DNA of 64,000 bases from an uncultured Monoglobus sp. (GTDB lineage Bacteria; Bacillota; Clostridia; Monoglobales; Monoglobaceae), in NCBI GenBank assembly GCA_947624305.1, contig CANQKC010000004.1, positions 51,746 to 115,745 of the forward strand. Direction: 5' to 3'. The notes below the pieces were generated by a model. That model saw only the letters and a list, made by a program, of their open reading frames with translations, did not search any database and had not been told where the DNA came from. The translations under genes were made by a program, and so were the position numbers. Positions 15,680 through 23,659 of the stretch are shown here, in pieces. Numbering within the stretch: position 1 is the first letter of the stretch; the number at the start of each line of letters is the position of its first letter.

Positions 15680-16006
15680 ATGAGCATCGTGATCGTCGGC
15701 GGGCATGACAGAATGCACTGCCGATATAAGGAAATCTGCAAAAAATACGGCTGCAAATGCAAGGTGTTCACCCAATGTCCCGGTGATTTTAAAAACAAAA
15801 TCGGCTCCCCTAATATTATGGTTTTGTTCACCGGGACAGTAGCTCATAAAATGGTCACCGTGGCGGAGGCCAAAGCCAAGCAGACCGGCGCGGACATACT
15901 TCCTTGCCACTCGTCAAGCGCGTTCGCGCTGAACGATGCGCTCGGCTCGTATTTTTCCGAAAAAAGCACGAACTCCGGAAAGACCGGAGTTTTTAAAAGG
16001 ATTTAA
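15680..16006 (+). CDS. DUF2325 domain protein
   Basis: 108 residues. DUF2325 hallmarks: start MSIVIVGGHDRMH, Cys pairs in YKEICKKYGCKCKVFTQCPG, the strand NIMVLFTGTVAHKM, and C-terminal DILPCHSSSAFALNDAL. The family is often beside feo genes in Clostridia and may be redox- or metal-linked; no biochemical role is established to my knowledge. Ribosome site AAGGAG. The last 12 codons contain a hairpin (AACTCCGG...CCGGAGTTTTT, about 15969-15993) that looks like a terminator inside the coding end. A feo-type box overlaps the end of the gene. Confidence 0.85.
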   Translation: MSIVIVGGHDRMHCRYKEICKKYGCKCKVFTQCPGDFKNKIGSPNIMVLFTGTVAHKMVTVAEAKAKQTGADILPCHSSSAFALNDALGSYFSEKSTNSGKTGVFKRI

Positions 16007-16026
16007 GTTAGCAATTGCTAACTTAA
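16003..16026. promoter_or_regulatory. 24-bp perfect palindrome, candidate metalloregulator box 4
   Basis: The core GTTAGCAATTGCTAAC (16007-16022) is extended by TTAA on each side to a perfect 24-bp palindrome. It overlaps the DUF2325 stop codon. The half-site GTTAGC is the same as in the feoB boxes. Confidence 0.5.
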
Positions 16027-16103
16027 AAATATTCGGGAGCGGCGTGTGCCGCGGAAGCAGTTCAAACAAAATCCATATTAAACTCAAATCCTCTTTTGAC
16101 TTG

Positions 16104-16140
16104 AAATACCGTTTTCAAAAACGAAAGCGGTATTTTTTTA
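16104..16140 (+). terminator. Terminator of the feo region
   Basis: AAATACCG (16104-16111) pairs with CGGTATTT (16128-16135), extended inside by TTTC/GAAA, and followed by a run of T (to 16139). Confidence 0.75.
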
Positions 16141-16141
16141 A

Positions 16142-16170
16142 TTGCTCTTTCTGAAACAATATGATAAAAT
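16142..16170 (+). promoter_or_regulatory. Possible promoter
   Basis: TTGCTC (16142-16147), 17 bp, TAAAAT (16165-16170), just after the feo terminator. No intact gene follows directly. Confidence 0.35.
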
Positions 16171-16259
16171 ATACTTGCCGCGTATTTTTTGTGCAAATTT
16201 TTGCAAAGCGGGAACTTTTTGCAAAGCTTTGTCGTCTTATTATATAAGAGCGCAACGCG

Positions 16260-16418
16260 GTGAGCGCGGACAAAACGGCCATGTGCTACTGCTTCGACGG
16301 CGCGCGTTATGATCTTGACGTGAACACCATGATAAACACCCGGGCCGCCTCCTCCGAGCAGCACGCCGCGGCAGTCCCCATGACCCGCAGCACTCCGATA
16401 GGCGACGGAGCAAAGTAG
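16260..16418 (+). pseudogene. Small coding-like fragment of unknown origin
   Basis: A GTG-started frame of 52 residues with GC-rich third positions like the core genes, containing MCYCFDGARYDLDV and ending PIGDGAK. There is no clear ribosome site. I do not recognise the sequence. It may be the tail of a lost gene or a small real gene. Confidence 0.25.
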
Positions 16419-16439
16419 CAAAGTAGGGACTAGGAAATA

Positions 16440-16565
16440 GGGCCTAGGAACTAGGCGGGCGGCAGATTGCCGCCCCTACGGTATGGCGGAATTCGTGAGG
16501 GATGTGTCGCTTCAATATATCATCGGCACTTGTAGGGGCGGATATTATCCGCCCGTTAACCGGAT
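16440..16565. repeat. Palindromic interspersed repeats
   Basis: GGGCGGCAGATTGCCGCCC (about 16458-16476) and GGGCGGATATTATCCGCCC (about 16536-16554), each with adjoining CCCCTAC or GTAGGGG. Confidence 0.65.
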
Positions 16566-16594
16566 TTCCAATTTAATATATGGAGAGATTATAT

Positions 16595-16786
16595 ATGAAA
16601 AAGATATAATGTTTTTAAAACAATAATGGGTATAATATTAAATGTGCTGCATCTGATAATTACTTATCATTTGTTGAATTATTTGATTTTAGTATACCAC
16701 AAAACGGTAAAGTAGTTTTAGAGTATTCAATAGCATTACCAAATGCAGCGAGTGCCGGAATAACTAATATGCTATATGCAAGATAG
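16595..16786 (+). pseudogene. Remnant of an exported stalk/NPCBM-like gene
   Basis: A start (ATG at 16595 behind GGAGAG, then Lys-Lys-Ile) typical of a signal peptide runs after four codons into TAA and a second stop. In the same frame it then reads as a clean 55-residue C-terminal piece ending at 16786. The end (FDFSIPQNGKVVLEYS...ITNMLYAR) parallels the C-terminal strands of the 480-1169 protein (VSIPVNYGLQLKI...IGNMMVQ). Best read as an internally deleted, decayed gene. The parallel is by eye. Confidence 0.5.
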
Positions 16787-16802
16787 ATAGGCGGAATTAA
16801 GT

Positions 16803-18470
16803 ATGAAAATAGAATGGAAAAATATTATATGTGTTGTATTAACATTAATAATTGTACTTATACAAGGTGTAGTATTTGCTGAAACAAACACTTTAGAGAA
16901 TGCGGAAAACATTCCGGATATATATAAATTTAGTGGTTATAATTATGTAGTGTATCAAAATACTGACAACGTTATAATGCTCGCAGTAATAAAATCAGAA
17001 AGTAATAAGGATATTTGTTTAGTTGCAGAAAGCAATGAGCAGTCGTCAACAATAGAAGAATTTGTGTATCCATATAATAAGAATGGTCAAACTGTCGATC
17101 CGTTTGATAATTTATCTTTGACGGTTGAAACTAATGATAATATAAGTGTCTATAAATATACACTAACAGATAATTATTGGGTGCTTTCTGAAAGTAACAA
17201 CGAAAAGATAATCAGCAGCACTTTCAAAAAAATAATTTATACTAACATTTCAGTTGCAGAAAAGCTATATAAACCATATAAATTTTGGTTAAATAATAAT
17301 TATAATGGTAAAAACTTTTATAAATATTATTTTTATCAGGATAGTAATGGAGATCATGAACAAATTGTATTTTCAGATGATGCTGTTAACTATAATGTTC
17401 ATCTGGAGTTGCCGGATAAGAATACAAGTTACACGCTGACGTATGCTAACGGATTGTATATGGCTGTAGGAAATCCCGAGTATCCGATAATAGCAAACAA
17501 ACCAATAACCAAAGATAACATAAGTAAATGGATGCTTGTAATAGATGAAAACCTTAATATTATTCATGAAGAAAGGTTAGAGGTTTATAGAAAATGTCTT
17601 GGATACTATAATGGATATTTTTACTTTTCAGATACATTTGGAGATGTTGGCAATGGAACTACAATCAAAAAGAGTTCAGATGGTATAAATTATATCTCCA
17701 TTAATGATACAGATTCGGAATTATCAGAAGCAAAGGAATATTTTCAAAATGAACTATACAAGGGAAATTCCGGTTATGTATATTCGTATGATAAAAAAGA
17801 AAATAGTAGTTATTTAGATTATAACGGTGCACAATACAAAATTATATATGAAAATGAGTACACCCATTCTCTTGCTGTTCCAACTTACGGAGAAGAATGG
17901 TTAAGTATTTTGTTTGATAAGGATGTTGCATCATCACTAACTACAGACGGCATATATAAAAAGACATCTATTCCATACAGGGAAAACAATTATATGACGA
18001 ATGCAACCCTTTTTAAAGCAGGAGAATATGTACTAATAGATTATGATCCGGCATTTTATTATAGAATTCACATTGATGGTGCAGAATCAACATACGTCCG
18101 ACTTAACGATACAATTCTCGGCTTCTCTCAACCGCCGGTTATGGAAGATGATAGAACACTTGTACCAATGCGGTTCTTGTTTGAACAGATGGGGGCGGAA
18201 GTGAACTGGGATGACAGCACACAGACTGCCACGGCAAAGATAAGCGCTCGGGGCGGAGGCGGCGAGCGCAGCGGGGCGGGCGAAAACACGGTAACGTTTT
18301 CGATCGATAACACAACCGCTTATGTAAACGGCGCGGAAACAACAATGGACGTCCCGGCACGCCTAATCAACGACCAAACATTCGTTCCCCTGCGCTTCCT
18401 CTCCGAAAACTTAGGCTATACCGTAGAATGGGACGAGGCAAACAACACTGCTATAATAACCACAGAATAA
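16803..18470 (+). CDS. Exported stalk-domain protein, type A (propeller-like N-terminus)
   Basis: 555 residues. Signal peptide about 1-26 (hydrophobic, ending VFAET). Residues about 30-400 are AT-rich, of unknown family, with recurring pieces such as VFSDDAVNYNVHLELP, LTYANGLYMAVG and SSDGINYISI that recall Asp-box/BNR-type propeller repeats. Residues about 420-555 are a stalk (copper-amine-oxidase N-terminal) domain: DRTLVPMRFLFEQMGAEV, then TFVPLRFLSENLGYTVEWD and the ending TAIITTE. An in-frame palindromic insert encodes ARGGGGERSGAG (DNA 18244-18269). Close paralogue at 20294-21946. Likely a surface protein; function unknown. Confidence 0.75.
   Translation: MKIEWKNIICVVLTLIIVLIQGVVFAETNTLENAENIPDIYKFSGYNYVVYQNTDNVIMLAVIKSESNKDICLVAESNEQSSTIEEFVYPYNKNGQTVDPFDNLSLTVETNDNISVYKYTLTDNYWVLSESNNEKIISSTFKKIIYTNISVAEKLYKPYKFWLNNNYNGKNFYKYYFYQDSNGDHEQIVFSDDAVNYNVHLELPDKNTSYTLTYANGLYMAVGNPEYPIIANKPITKDNISKWMLVIDENLNIIHEERLEVYRKCLGYYNGYFYFSDTFGDVGNGTTIKKSSDGINYISINDTDSELSEAKEYFQNELYKGNSGYVYSYDKKENSSYLDYNGAQYKIIYENEYTHSLAVPTYGEEWLSILFDKDVASSLTTDGIYKKTSIPYRENNYMTNATLFKAGEYVLIDYDPAFYYRIHIDGAESTYVRLNDTILGFSQPPVMEDDRTLVPMRFLFEQMGAEVNWDDSTQTATAKISARGGGGERSGAGENTVTFSIDNTTAYVNGAETTMDVPARLINDQTFVPLRFLSENLGYTVEWDEANNTAIITTE
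18244..18269 (+). repeat. Palindromic insert inside the stalk domain coding sequence
   Basis: GCGCTCG (18244-18250) and CGAGCGC (18263-18269) flank a GC-rich loop within an otherwise AT-rich gene. The reading frame is kept, adding a Gly/Arg-rich stretch between two beta strands. The same insert is at 21720-21745. Confidence 0.55.
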
Positions 18471-18499
18471 AAATAATTTTTGGAAATATATATTCCACA

Positions 18500-18665
18500 T
18501 CGTTAGGCGGCATACCCACATGCCGCCACGGGACGTCCGGGGGCCGTCCCCTACAACAAGTATGCCGCCAAATTCGTAGGGGACGGCGCCCTCGACGTCC
18601 CGTTCCATACGACGGCAATACGCCAAACTCGTAGGAGCGGATATTATCGCCCGTCTGCCTCGCCC
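18500..18665. repeat. Cluster of palindromic interspersed repeats
   Basis: GGCGGCATACCCACATGCCG (about 18505-18524), GACGTCC...GGCCGTCCCCTAC (about 18531-18552), GACGGCGCCCTCGACGTC (about 18583-18600), and a GGAGCGGATATTATCGCCC variant (about 18632-18651). Lies between the type A gene and the next type B gene. Confidence 0.65.
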
Positions 18666-18707
18666 TGAGGGATTGGTATTAAAAATTACGAGAGATAGGT
18701 GTAAGAA

Positions 18708-20111
18708 ATGATTCTAAAAAAGAAAAATATATTAATTGGTATAGTGTTCTTGTTAGTGCTTGGTTCGCTTGGTTTATGTCAAACTGCGAATGCTGATTCG
18801 GATTTTGAAATAAATTCGGGAATGTATTTTAAGCTTGGCAAATATAACGAACAGCCAATACTTTGGCGAGCAATTGTCTCGGATGACGAAAACGGCGTGC
18901 TTATGGTAAGCGATAAAATTCTGTGTTATAAAATCTTTGATCCGGAAACTGATCGTGGTGGAGCTTTAACCAAAAAAGGTTTCTGGGAAACTACTGCTAT
19001 TAGAACATGGCTCAACTCAACAGCCGATAGCGGAAATGTTGTTTGGGTCGGTGAACATATTCCTTCATCTGATAGAATTGACAACAAATACGTTACAGCA
19101 TATGCCGATGAGAAGGGTTTTTTGAATAGTGATAATTTTTCTGGTAGCGAAAGAGCTATAATGAAAACAGTTAGTCATTGGCAGTCATTATCAACGAAAA
19201 ATGCTATTGCTGCGGAAAATGGTTTAGGAAAGCCGTTTTTACCAATAATAGTTGAGGCTGAAAATTCACCTTTAGAAAGAACAGTTTATAGATATAAAAT
19301 TGAAGATATGAATAGAGCATACTACGGTGCAATGTATAGAATCAATGATACTGTAATGACTCTTGACGAAAAACAGCTTTGGAATGTTTTGGATCAATTA
19401 GGGACTGTTGCGGCTGAAAATGTTGAAGGATTGATTCCGTCACATCCATGGTATAAAGAAAATGATGGGATATATTGGCTTAGAACTCAATACACAGGAA
19501 CTCATAATGTATCATATGGCAGCGGCGGAATTACAACAATCGCAAAAAATGGAAATTATGGATTAGCAGGTGTAGATGAAATTGAACTTGGAGTGCGCCC
19601 TGCGTTTTATCTTAATGAAAAAAATATGATAATCAAATCAGGCAGCGGAACAGAATCGGATCCATATGTTATTGACGGCACAGAAAATCAAGATATAATG
19701 GTATTTTGCAATAGCGAACAGATAGAATTTGATGTTCAGCCTATAATGGAAAGTGACAGGCTATTGGTTCCGATAAGAGCGATATTTGAATCTCTCGGAG
19801 CGGAAGTAACATATGATGACGGCGATGGAGTGATAACAGCGAATAACGGCGAGCGCACGGTCGTAATGCAGATAGATAATTACGAGATGGGGAACGGCAC
19901 GGAGGTTATAACCCTTGATGTTGCTCCGAAACTGATAAACGACAGGACGCTTGTGCCGCTCAGGGCTGTCTCTGAAGCATTTGACTGCAAAGTGGAATAT
20001 ATAGAAGAACTTAATCGAGTAATAATAGACCCGCCGCAGCCCGAGGATTCAGATGAAGGACATTGGCAAAGTGATTGGGATATAGCAATAAACGGAAAAG
20101 GCAAAAAATAG
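18708..20111 (+). CDS. Exported DUF6273 + stalk-domain protein, type B
   Basis: 467 residues. Signal peptide about 1-28. DUF6273-like module about 35-310 with typical pieces: YFKLGKYNEQPILWRAIV, VLMVSDKILCYKIFD, TAIRTWLNS, YWLRTQ and GVRPAFYLN. A stalk domain (about 340-445) follows: RLLVPIRAIFESLGAEVTYDDG, LINDRTLVPLRAVSEAFDCKVEY. The short tail is rich in Asp/Glu and Lys. Surface role presumed. DUF6273 modules in exported Clostridia proteins have no defined activity that I know of. Paralogues at 22182 and 23660. Confidence 0.78.
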   Translation: MILKKKNILIGIVFLLVLGSLGLCQTANADSDFEINSGMYFKLGKYNEQPILWRAIVSDDENGVLMVSDKILCYKIFDPETDRGGALTKKGFWETTAIRTWLNSTADSGNVVWVGEHIPSSDRIDNKYVTAYADEKGFLNSDNFSGSERAIMKTVSHWQSLSTKNAIAAENGLGKPFLPIIVEAENSPLERTVYRYKIEDMNRAYYGAMYRINDTVMTLDEKQLWNVLDQLGTVAAENVEGLIPSHPWYKENDGIYWLRTQYTGTHNVSYGSGGITTIAKNGNYGLAGVDEIELGVRPAFYLNEKNMIIKSGSGTESDPYVIDGTENQDIMVFCNSEQIEFDVQPIMESDRLLVPIRAIFESLGAEVTYDDGDGVITANNGERTVVMQIDNYEMGNGTEVITLDVAPKLINDRTLVPLRAVSEAFDCKVEYIEELNRVIIDPPQPEDSDEGHWQSDWDIAINGKGKK

Positions 20112-20177
20112 AATAGAAAATATATATGAGATTGACTCTATGAAAAAAGCAGTATTGACTTTTAATAGTTTAGTATA

Positions 20178-20272
20178 CGACAGGGCGGATATTATCCGCC
20201 CGTCTGCCTCGCCCATTGGGGAGAGGTGGATTTCCGCCAGCGACGGAAAGACGGAGAGGGGTTCCCCCCCAT
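20178..20272. repeat. Palindromic interspersed repeats
   Basis: GGGCGGATATTATCCGCCC (20183-20201), then a GCCCATTGGGGAGAGG...GGAGAGGGG element (about 20211-20260), in front of the second type A gene. Confidence 0.65.
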
Positions 20273-20293
20273 TTGATAAAAGGAGAAAACGAT

Positions 20294-21946
20294 ATGAAAA
20301 AAATAGCTTTAATATTATTATTTTTAGAAATATTAAACGTAAATTTTACTGTTAACGCATATCAGTATGGTGGTGCAAATTATTTAAATGATTTATCTTT
20401 GCCGGAACAATCTAACTATATTATTTATGAAAATGCAGACACAGGTGAAGTAGAATTAGCAATTATTTATTCGGATAATATCGAGTCGCGAATTGCATTT
20501 TATGAGCAAACTGAACATATTGTAAATCCCGATGTGTATTTGTATCCTTTTGATAATAATGATTATGGCAGCAATGACTTGGAATTTGAGAGGCAAAGAT
20601 TGTATCTAAACAATAGCGGCGATTATACAAATATTTTGAAGAAACATTTATCAAATGATAATAATTGGCATGAGCTTGATTTTATAGCCGGCAGCAATTT
20701 GATTTGCGAGAATGTTGCTAAAGTTATAGAAACCAATATTCCGTTGTATGAGGTTATTGCAAAGCCTGCTAAAATATACCCTGAAAAAGTTATATATGAA
20801 AGAAGCTTTAACGGAAAATATTTTTCGAAGTTTTTTAAGAAAAATAACAAATCATATATTATGTTTTCAGAAAATGGCATAGATTACGATGTTGAAGTTG
20901 AACTTCCGGAAGATGATTTCAATGGAATTGGTGACACTGTATATGGCAATGGTGTATACATAGCGATTGGTTCTCCGGAATTTATGCCCTTGCCGTCTAC
21001 AAATATAACTTGGGTAAATTATAGTAAAATTATGTATGTTTTAAATGAGAAATTTGAAATAATTCATAAAAGTATAGTACAGGCATACCGTGTGTGCTGC
21101 GGATTATATAATGGATATTTTTATTTCAAAGATCAGACATCCAATAGTACAAATTATTATAAAAGTTTAGATGGAATAGAATTATTAGAAATTTCAAAGG
21201 ATGAATATGTGCAAGCGGAAAACAATATTAATATAAATAAAAATAAAGCCCAATCCGGTTATTCTGTTGGAGCGGACAACGCCGGATATTATTTGGAATA
21301 TATGGACAATAAATTCTATATAGATTACGAAAGCGATTTCATTAATCTTGTTGAAGGAGTTGGAGCTTCAAAATATTGGAGCGGCATACTTAATACAACA
21401 GACAATAAATATTTAACTTTTGATGGCGTTTATAGCTTTGCAAAACTTCCGGAAGATGAAAACAATATTTCGCCTGTAAAGTGGACAAGTAGTAATTATG
21501 TATACTGGGATAATGATATGAGCAAGTTTTATCGTATGCCAATAGATCCATATCAATTGTCAAACACATACGTTCGACTTAACGATACAATTCTTGGTTT
21601 CTCCCAACCACCTGTTATGGAAAGCGACAGAATATTGGTACCTATGCGCTTCTTGTTTGAGCAAATGGGCGCCGAGGTCGACTGGAATGACGCGACCCAG
21701 ACAGCAACGGCAAAGATAAGCGCTCGGGGCGAAAGCGGCGAGCGCAGCGGGGCGGGCGAAAACACGGTAACGTTTTCGATCGACAACACAACCGCCTATG
21801 TGAACGGCGCAGAAACCCCTATGGACGTCCCCGCCCGCCTAATAAACGACCAAACCTTTGTGCCTCTGCGTTTCCTTTCTGAAAACTTAGGCTATAACGT
21901 TGAGTGGGACGAAGAAACCAACACCGCGGTAATAACAACGGAATAA
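20294..21946 (+). CDS. Exported stalk-domain protein, type A, second copy
   Basis: 550 residues from ATG 20294, which has AAAGGAG upstream and begins a signal peptide (MKKIALILLFLEI). The longer open frame upstream runs through a repeat element and is not used. Same plan as 16803-18470: unknown N-terminal region with MFSENGIDYDVEVELP, YGNGVYIAIG and YKSLDGIELLEI, then a stalk domain ending TAVITTE. The last ~380 bases are GC-richer and nearly identical to the first copy, including the palindromic insert, while the N-terminal parts have diverged. This suggests gene conversion or recent shuffling of the 3' end. Confidence 0.75.
   Translation: MKKIALILLFLEILNVNFTVNAYQYGGANYLNDLSLPEQSNYIIYENADTGEVELAIIYSDNIESRIAFYEQTEHIVNPDVYLYPFDNNDYGSNDLEFERQRLYLNNSGDYTNILKKHLSNDNNWHELDFIAGSNLICENVAKVIETNIPLYEVIAKPAKIYPEKVIYERSFNGKYFSKFFKKNNKSYIMFSENGIDYDVEVELPEDDFNGIGDTVYGNGVYIAIGSPEFMPLPSTNITWVNYSKIMYVLNEKFEIIHKSIVQAYRVCCGLYNGYFYFKDQTSNSTNYYKSLDGIELLEISKDEYVQAENNININKNKAQSGYSVGADNAGYYLEYMDNKFYIDYESDFINLVEGVGASKYWSGILNTTDNKYLTFDGVYSFAKLPEDENNISPVKWTSSNYVYWDNDMSKFYRMPIDPYQLSNTYVRLNDTILGFSQPPVMESDRILVPMRFLFEQMGAEVDWNDATQTATAKISARGESGERSGAGENTVTFSIDNTTAYVNGAETPMDVPARLINDQTFVPLRFLSENLGYNVEWDEETNTAVITTE
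21720..21745 (+). repeat. Palindromic insert inside the stalk domain coding sequence, second copy
   Basis: GCGCTCG (21720-21726) and CGAGCGC (21739-21745), encoding ARGESGERSGAG in frame at the same place as in the first type A gene. Confidence 0.55.
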
Positions 21947-21982
21947 AAAATGTTTTTAGGGAATTTATATGTTCCAAATTTT

Positions 21983-22135
21983 TAGGCGGCATGCCCGCAT
22001 GCCGCCACGGGACGCCGAGGTCGTCGTCCCCTACAACCAAACGTGCGTAAATTGTCGCAACCTGTGCGATAGGCGCAAAACACCGTAGGGGCGGATATTA
22101 TCCGCCCGCGGCGGCATGTGGGCATGCCGCCCTAC
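21983..22135. repeat. Cluster of palindromic interspersed repeats
   Basis: GGCGGCATGCCCGCATGCCG (about 21984-22003), GACGCCGAGGTCGTCGTC (about 22012-22029), GGGCGGATATTATCCGCCC (about 22090-22108), and GGCGGCATGTGGGCATGCCG (about 22110-22129). Confidence 0.65.
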
Positions 22136-22181
22136 ACCGACCTCGCGCCCGTCGTGTTCGTGAAAATAAGGAGAAATAATA

Positions 22182-23582
22182 ATGAAAAAAGGCATTTTAA
22201 TTGTGATAGCTATATTCACATTTATTTTGACTATATTTTTAAATGTGTATGCCGGCGATAACGCTTTAATAACCGATGGTGCTTATGTTCAGCTTGGAAA
22301 ATATGACAGCGAATCAATATTATGGCGTTGTGTAAGCACAGATGATAATGGAAAGTTAATTGTGAGCGATAGGATTATTTGCTATAAAGCATTTGATTCC
22401 CCGCGAGATAAAGAATATCAAACAGGAAGTGGACTTTGGGAAGATTCAAACATACGCACATGGTTAAACTCAAAGGAAAATGGCGGCAATATAGTTTGGC
22501 CCGGCAAAAATCCGCCCAATGGTCAGTTGTGGTTTGGATACGATGCGTCAGGCAACGGCAATATCAATTTTGCGTACGATAATGAAGATGGTTTTTTAAA
22601 CGAAACTAATTTTACAAATACAGAGTTATCAGCAATAAAAAGTGTCAGCCAATGGTATATATTGACACCTTCCGATGCAGATAAAGCAACAAATGGTGTA
22701 GAGTATTTTTTTAACACACAATTTAATTCTGCAACGCGTCAGCATCAAGGTTCAAGCGGCTACAGCGATATATCACAGTTCAGTCATATTGAAGGGGCGA
22801 TGTATAAAGTCGTTGACACTATGTTTTTACTTGATGAAATACAGGTGTATTCTTTATGGGAAAAATATGACGCATATTCGGAACCTACGGAAAAAGCATT
22901 AAGAAAATTTGAGGAATCATTCAATGTATCGCCATATTATACAGAACTTTACAATCCATCACAATATTGGTTGAGAACGAATGGTCATGCCGTATATAAT
23001 TCCAGTAATTATACATCCGAATCGCCAAGCCACGCATTAGGTATCCGTCCGGCCTTCTACTTAAATGAAGATAATGTAAAAGTTATTTCAGGAAGTGGGG
23101 CGTGGAATGACCCATATGTGATAGACGGATATGGTCAGGAAGGAATAACAGTATTCAGTCAGGGCAAACAGCTTGAATTTGACCGGCAGCCAATTATGGA
23201 AAATGATCGTCTGCTTGTGCCGGTAAGAGCGATATTTGAGTCTTTGGGTGCCACAGTTGAATATGACGAAGGAGATAGAGTAATCACGGCCAACGATGGG
23301 GAGCATACAGTTGTTATGCAGATAGATAATACCGAAATGGGAAATGGCACAGAGGTTATTACCCTTGATGTTGCACCCCGAATTATAGGTGAACGGACAA
23401 TGGTTCCGCTGAGAGCGGTATCAGAGTCGTTTGGCGCAACTGTAGAATACATAGATAATTTAGAACGAGTGGTTATAGATGTGCCGCAGCCACAAGATTT
23501 TGGTGATGGTTACGGTCTGGAAAATTGGCAACAACTAAGAGCGATTGCTAATGGTACATATTATGGCAACTTATTTGAATAA
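22182..23582 (+). CDS. Exported DUF6273 + stalk-domain protein, type B, second copy
   Basis: 466 residues. Signal peptide about 1-24 (MKKGILIVIAIFTFILTIF). DUF6273-like module about 30-300: YVQLGKYDSESILWRCV, LIVSDRIICYKAFD, SNIRTWLNSKE, QYWLRTNG, GIRPAFYLN. Stalk domain about 325-440: RLLVPVRAIFESLGATVEYDEG and MVPLRAVSESFGATVEYID. Ribosome site AAGGAG. The stalk domain is close to that of the 18708 and 23660 proteins and lacks the palindromic insert of the type A proteins. Confidence 0.78.
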   Translation: MKKGILIVIAIFTFILTIFLNVYAGDNALITDGAYVQLGKYDSESILWRCVSTDDNGKLIVSDRIICYKAFDSPRDKEYQTGSGLWEDSNIRTWLNSKENGGNIVWPGKNPPNGQLWFGYDASGNGNINFAYDNEDGFLNETNFTNTELSAIKSVSQWYILTPSDADKATNGVEYFFNTQFNSATRQHQGSSGYSDISQFSHIEGAMYKVVDTMFLLDEIQVYSLWEKYDAYSEPTEKALRKFEESFNVSPYYTELYNPSQYWLRTNGHAVYNSSNYTSESPSHALGIRPAFYLNEDNVKVISGSGAWNDPYVIDGYGQEGITVFSQGKQLEFDRQPIMENDRLLVPVRAIFESLGATVEYDEGDRVITANDGEHTVVMQIDNTEMGNGTEVITLDVAPRIIGERTMVPLRAVSESFGATVEYIDNLERVVIDVPQPQDFGDGYGLENWQQLRAIANGTYYGNLFE

Positions 23583-23659
23583 AAAATAGTAAAATTAAAT
23601 AAGTCAAGAAACAAGTGTAATAAACATTAAAAAAAGAAACCAAAGCGAGGGAAAAGAAA

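Noticed and set aside
20216..20293. Upstream extension of the second type A gene
   Set aside because: The added residues come from a palindromic repeat element; the ribosome site and signal peptide support the ATG at 20294.
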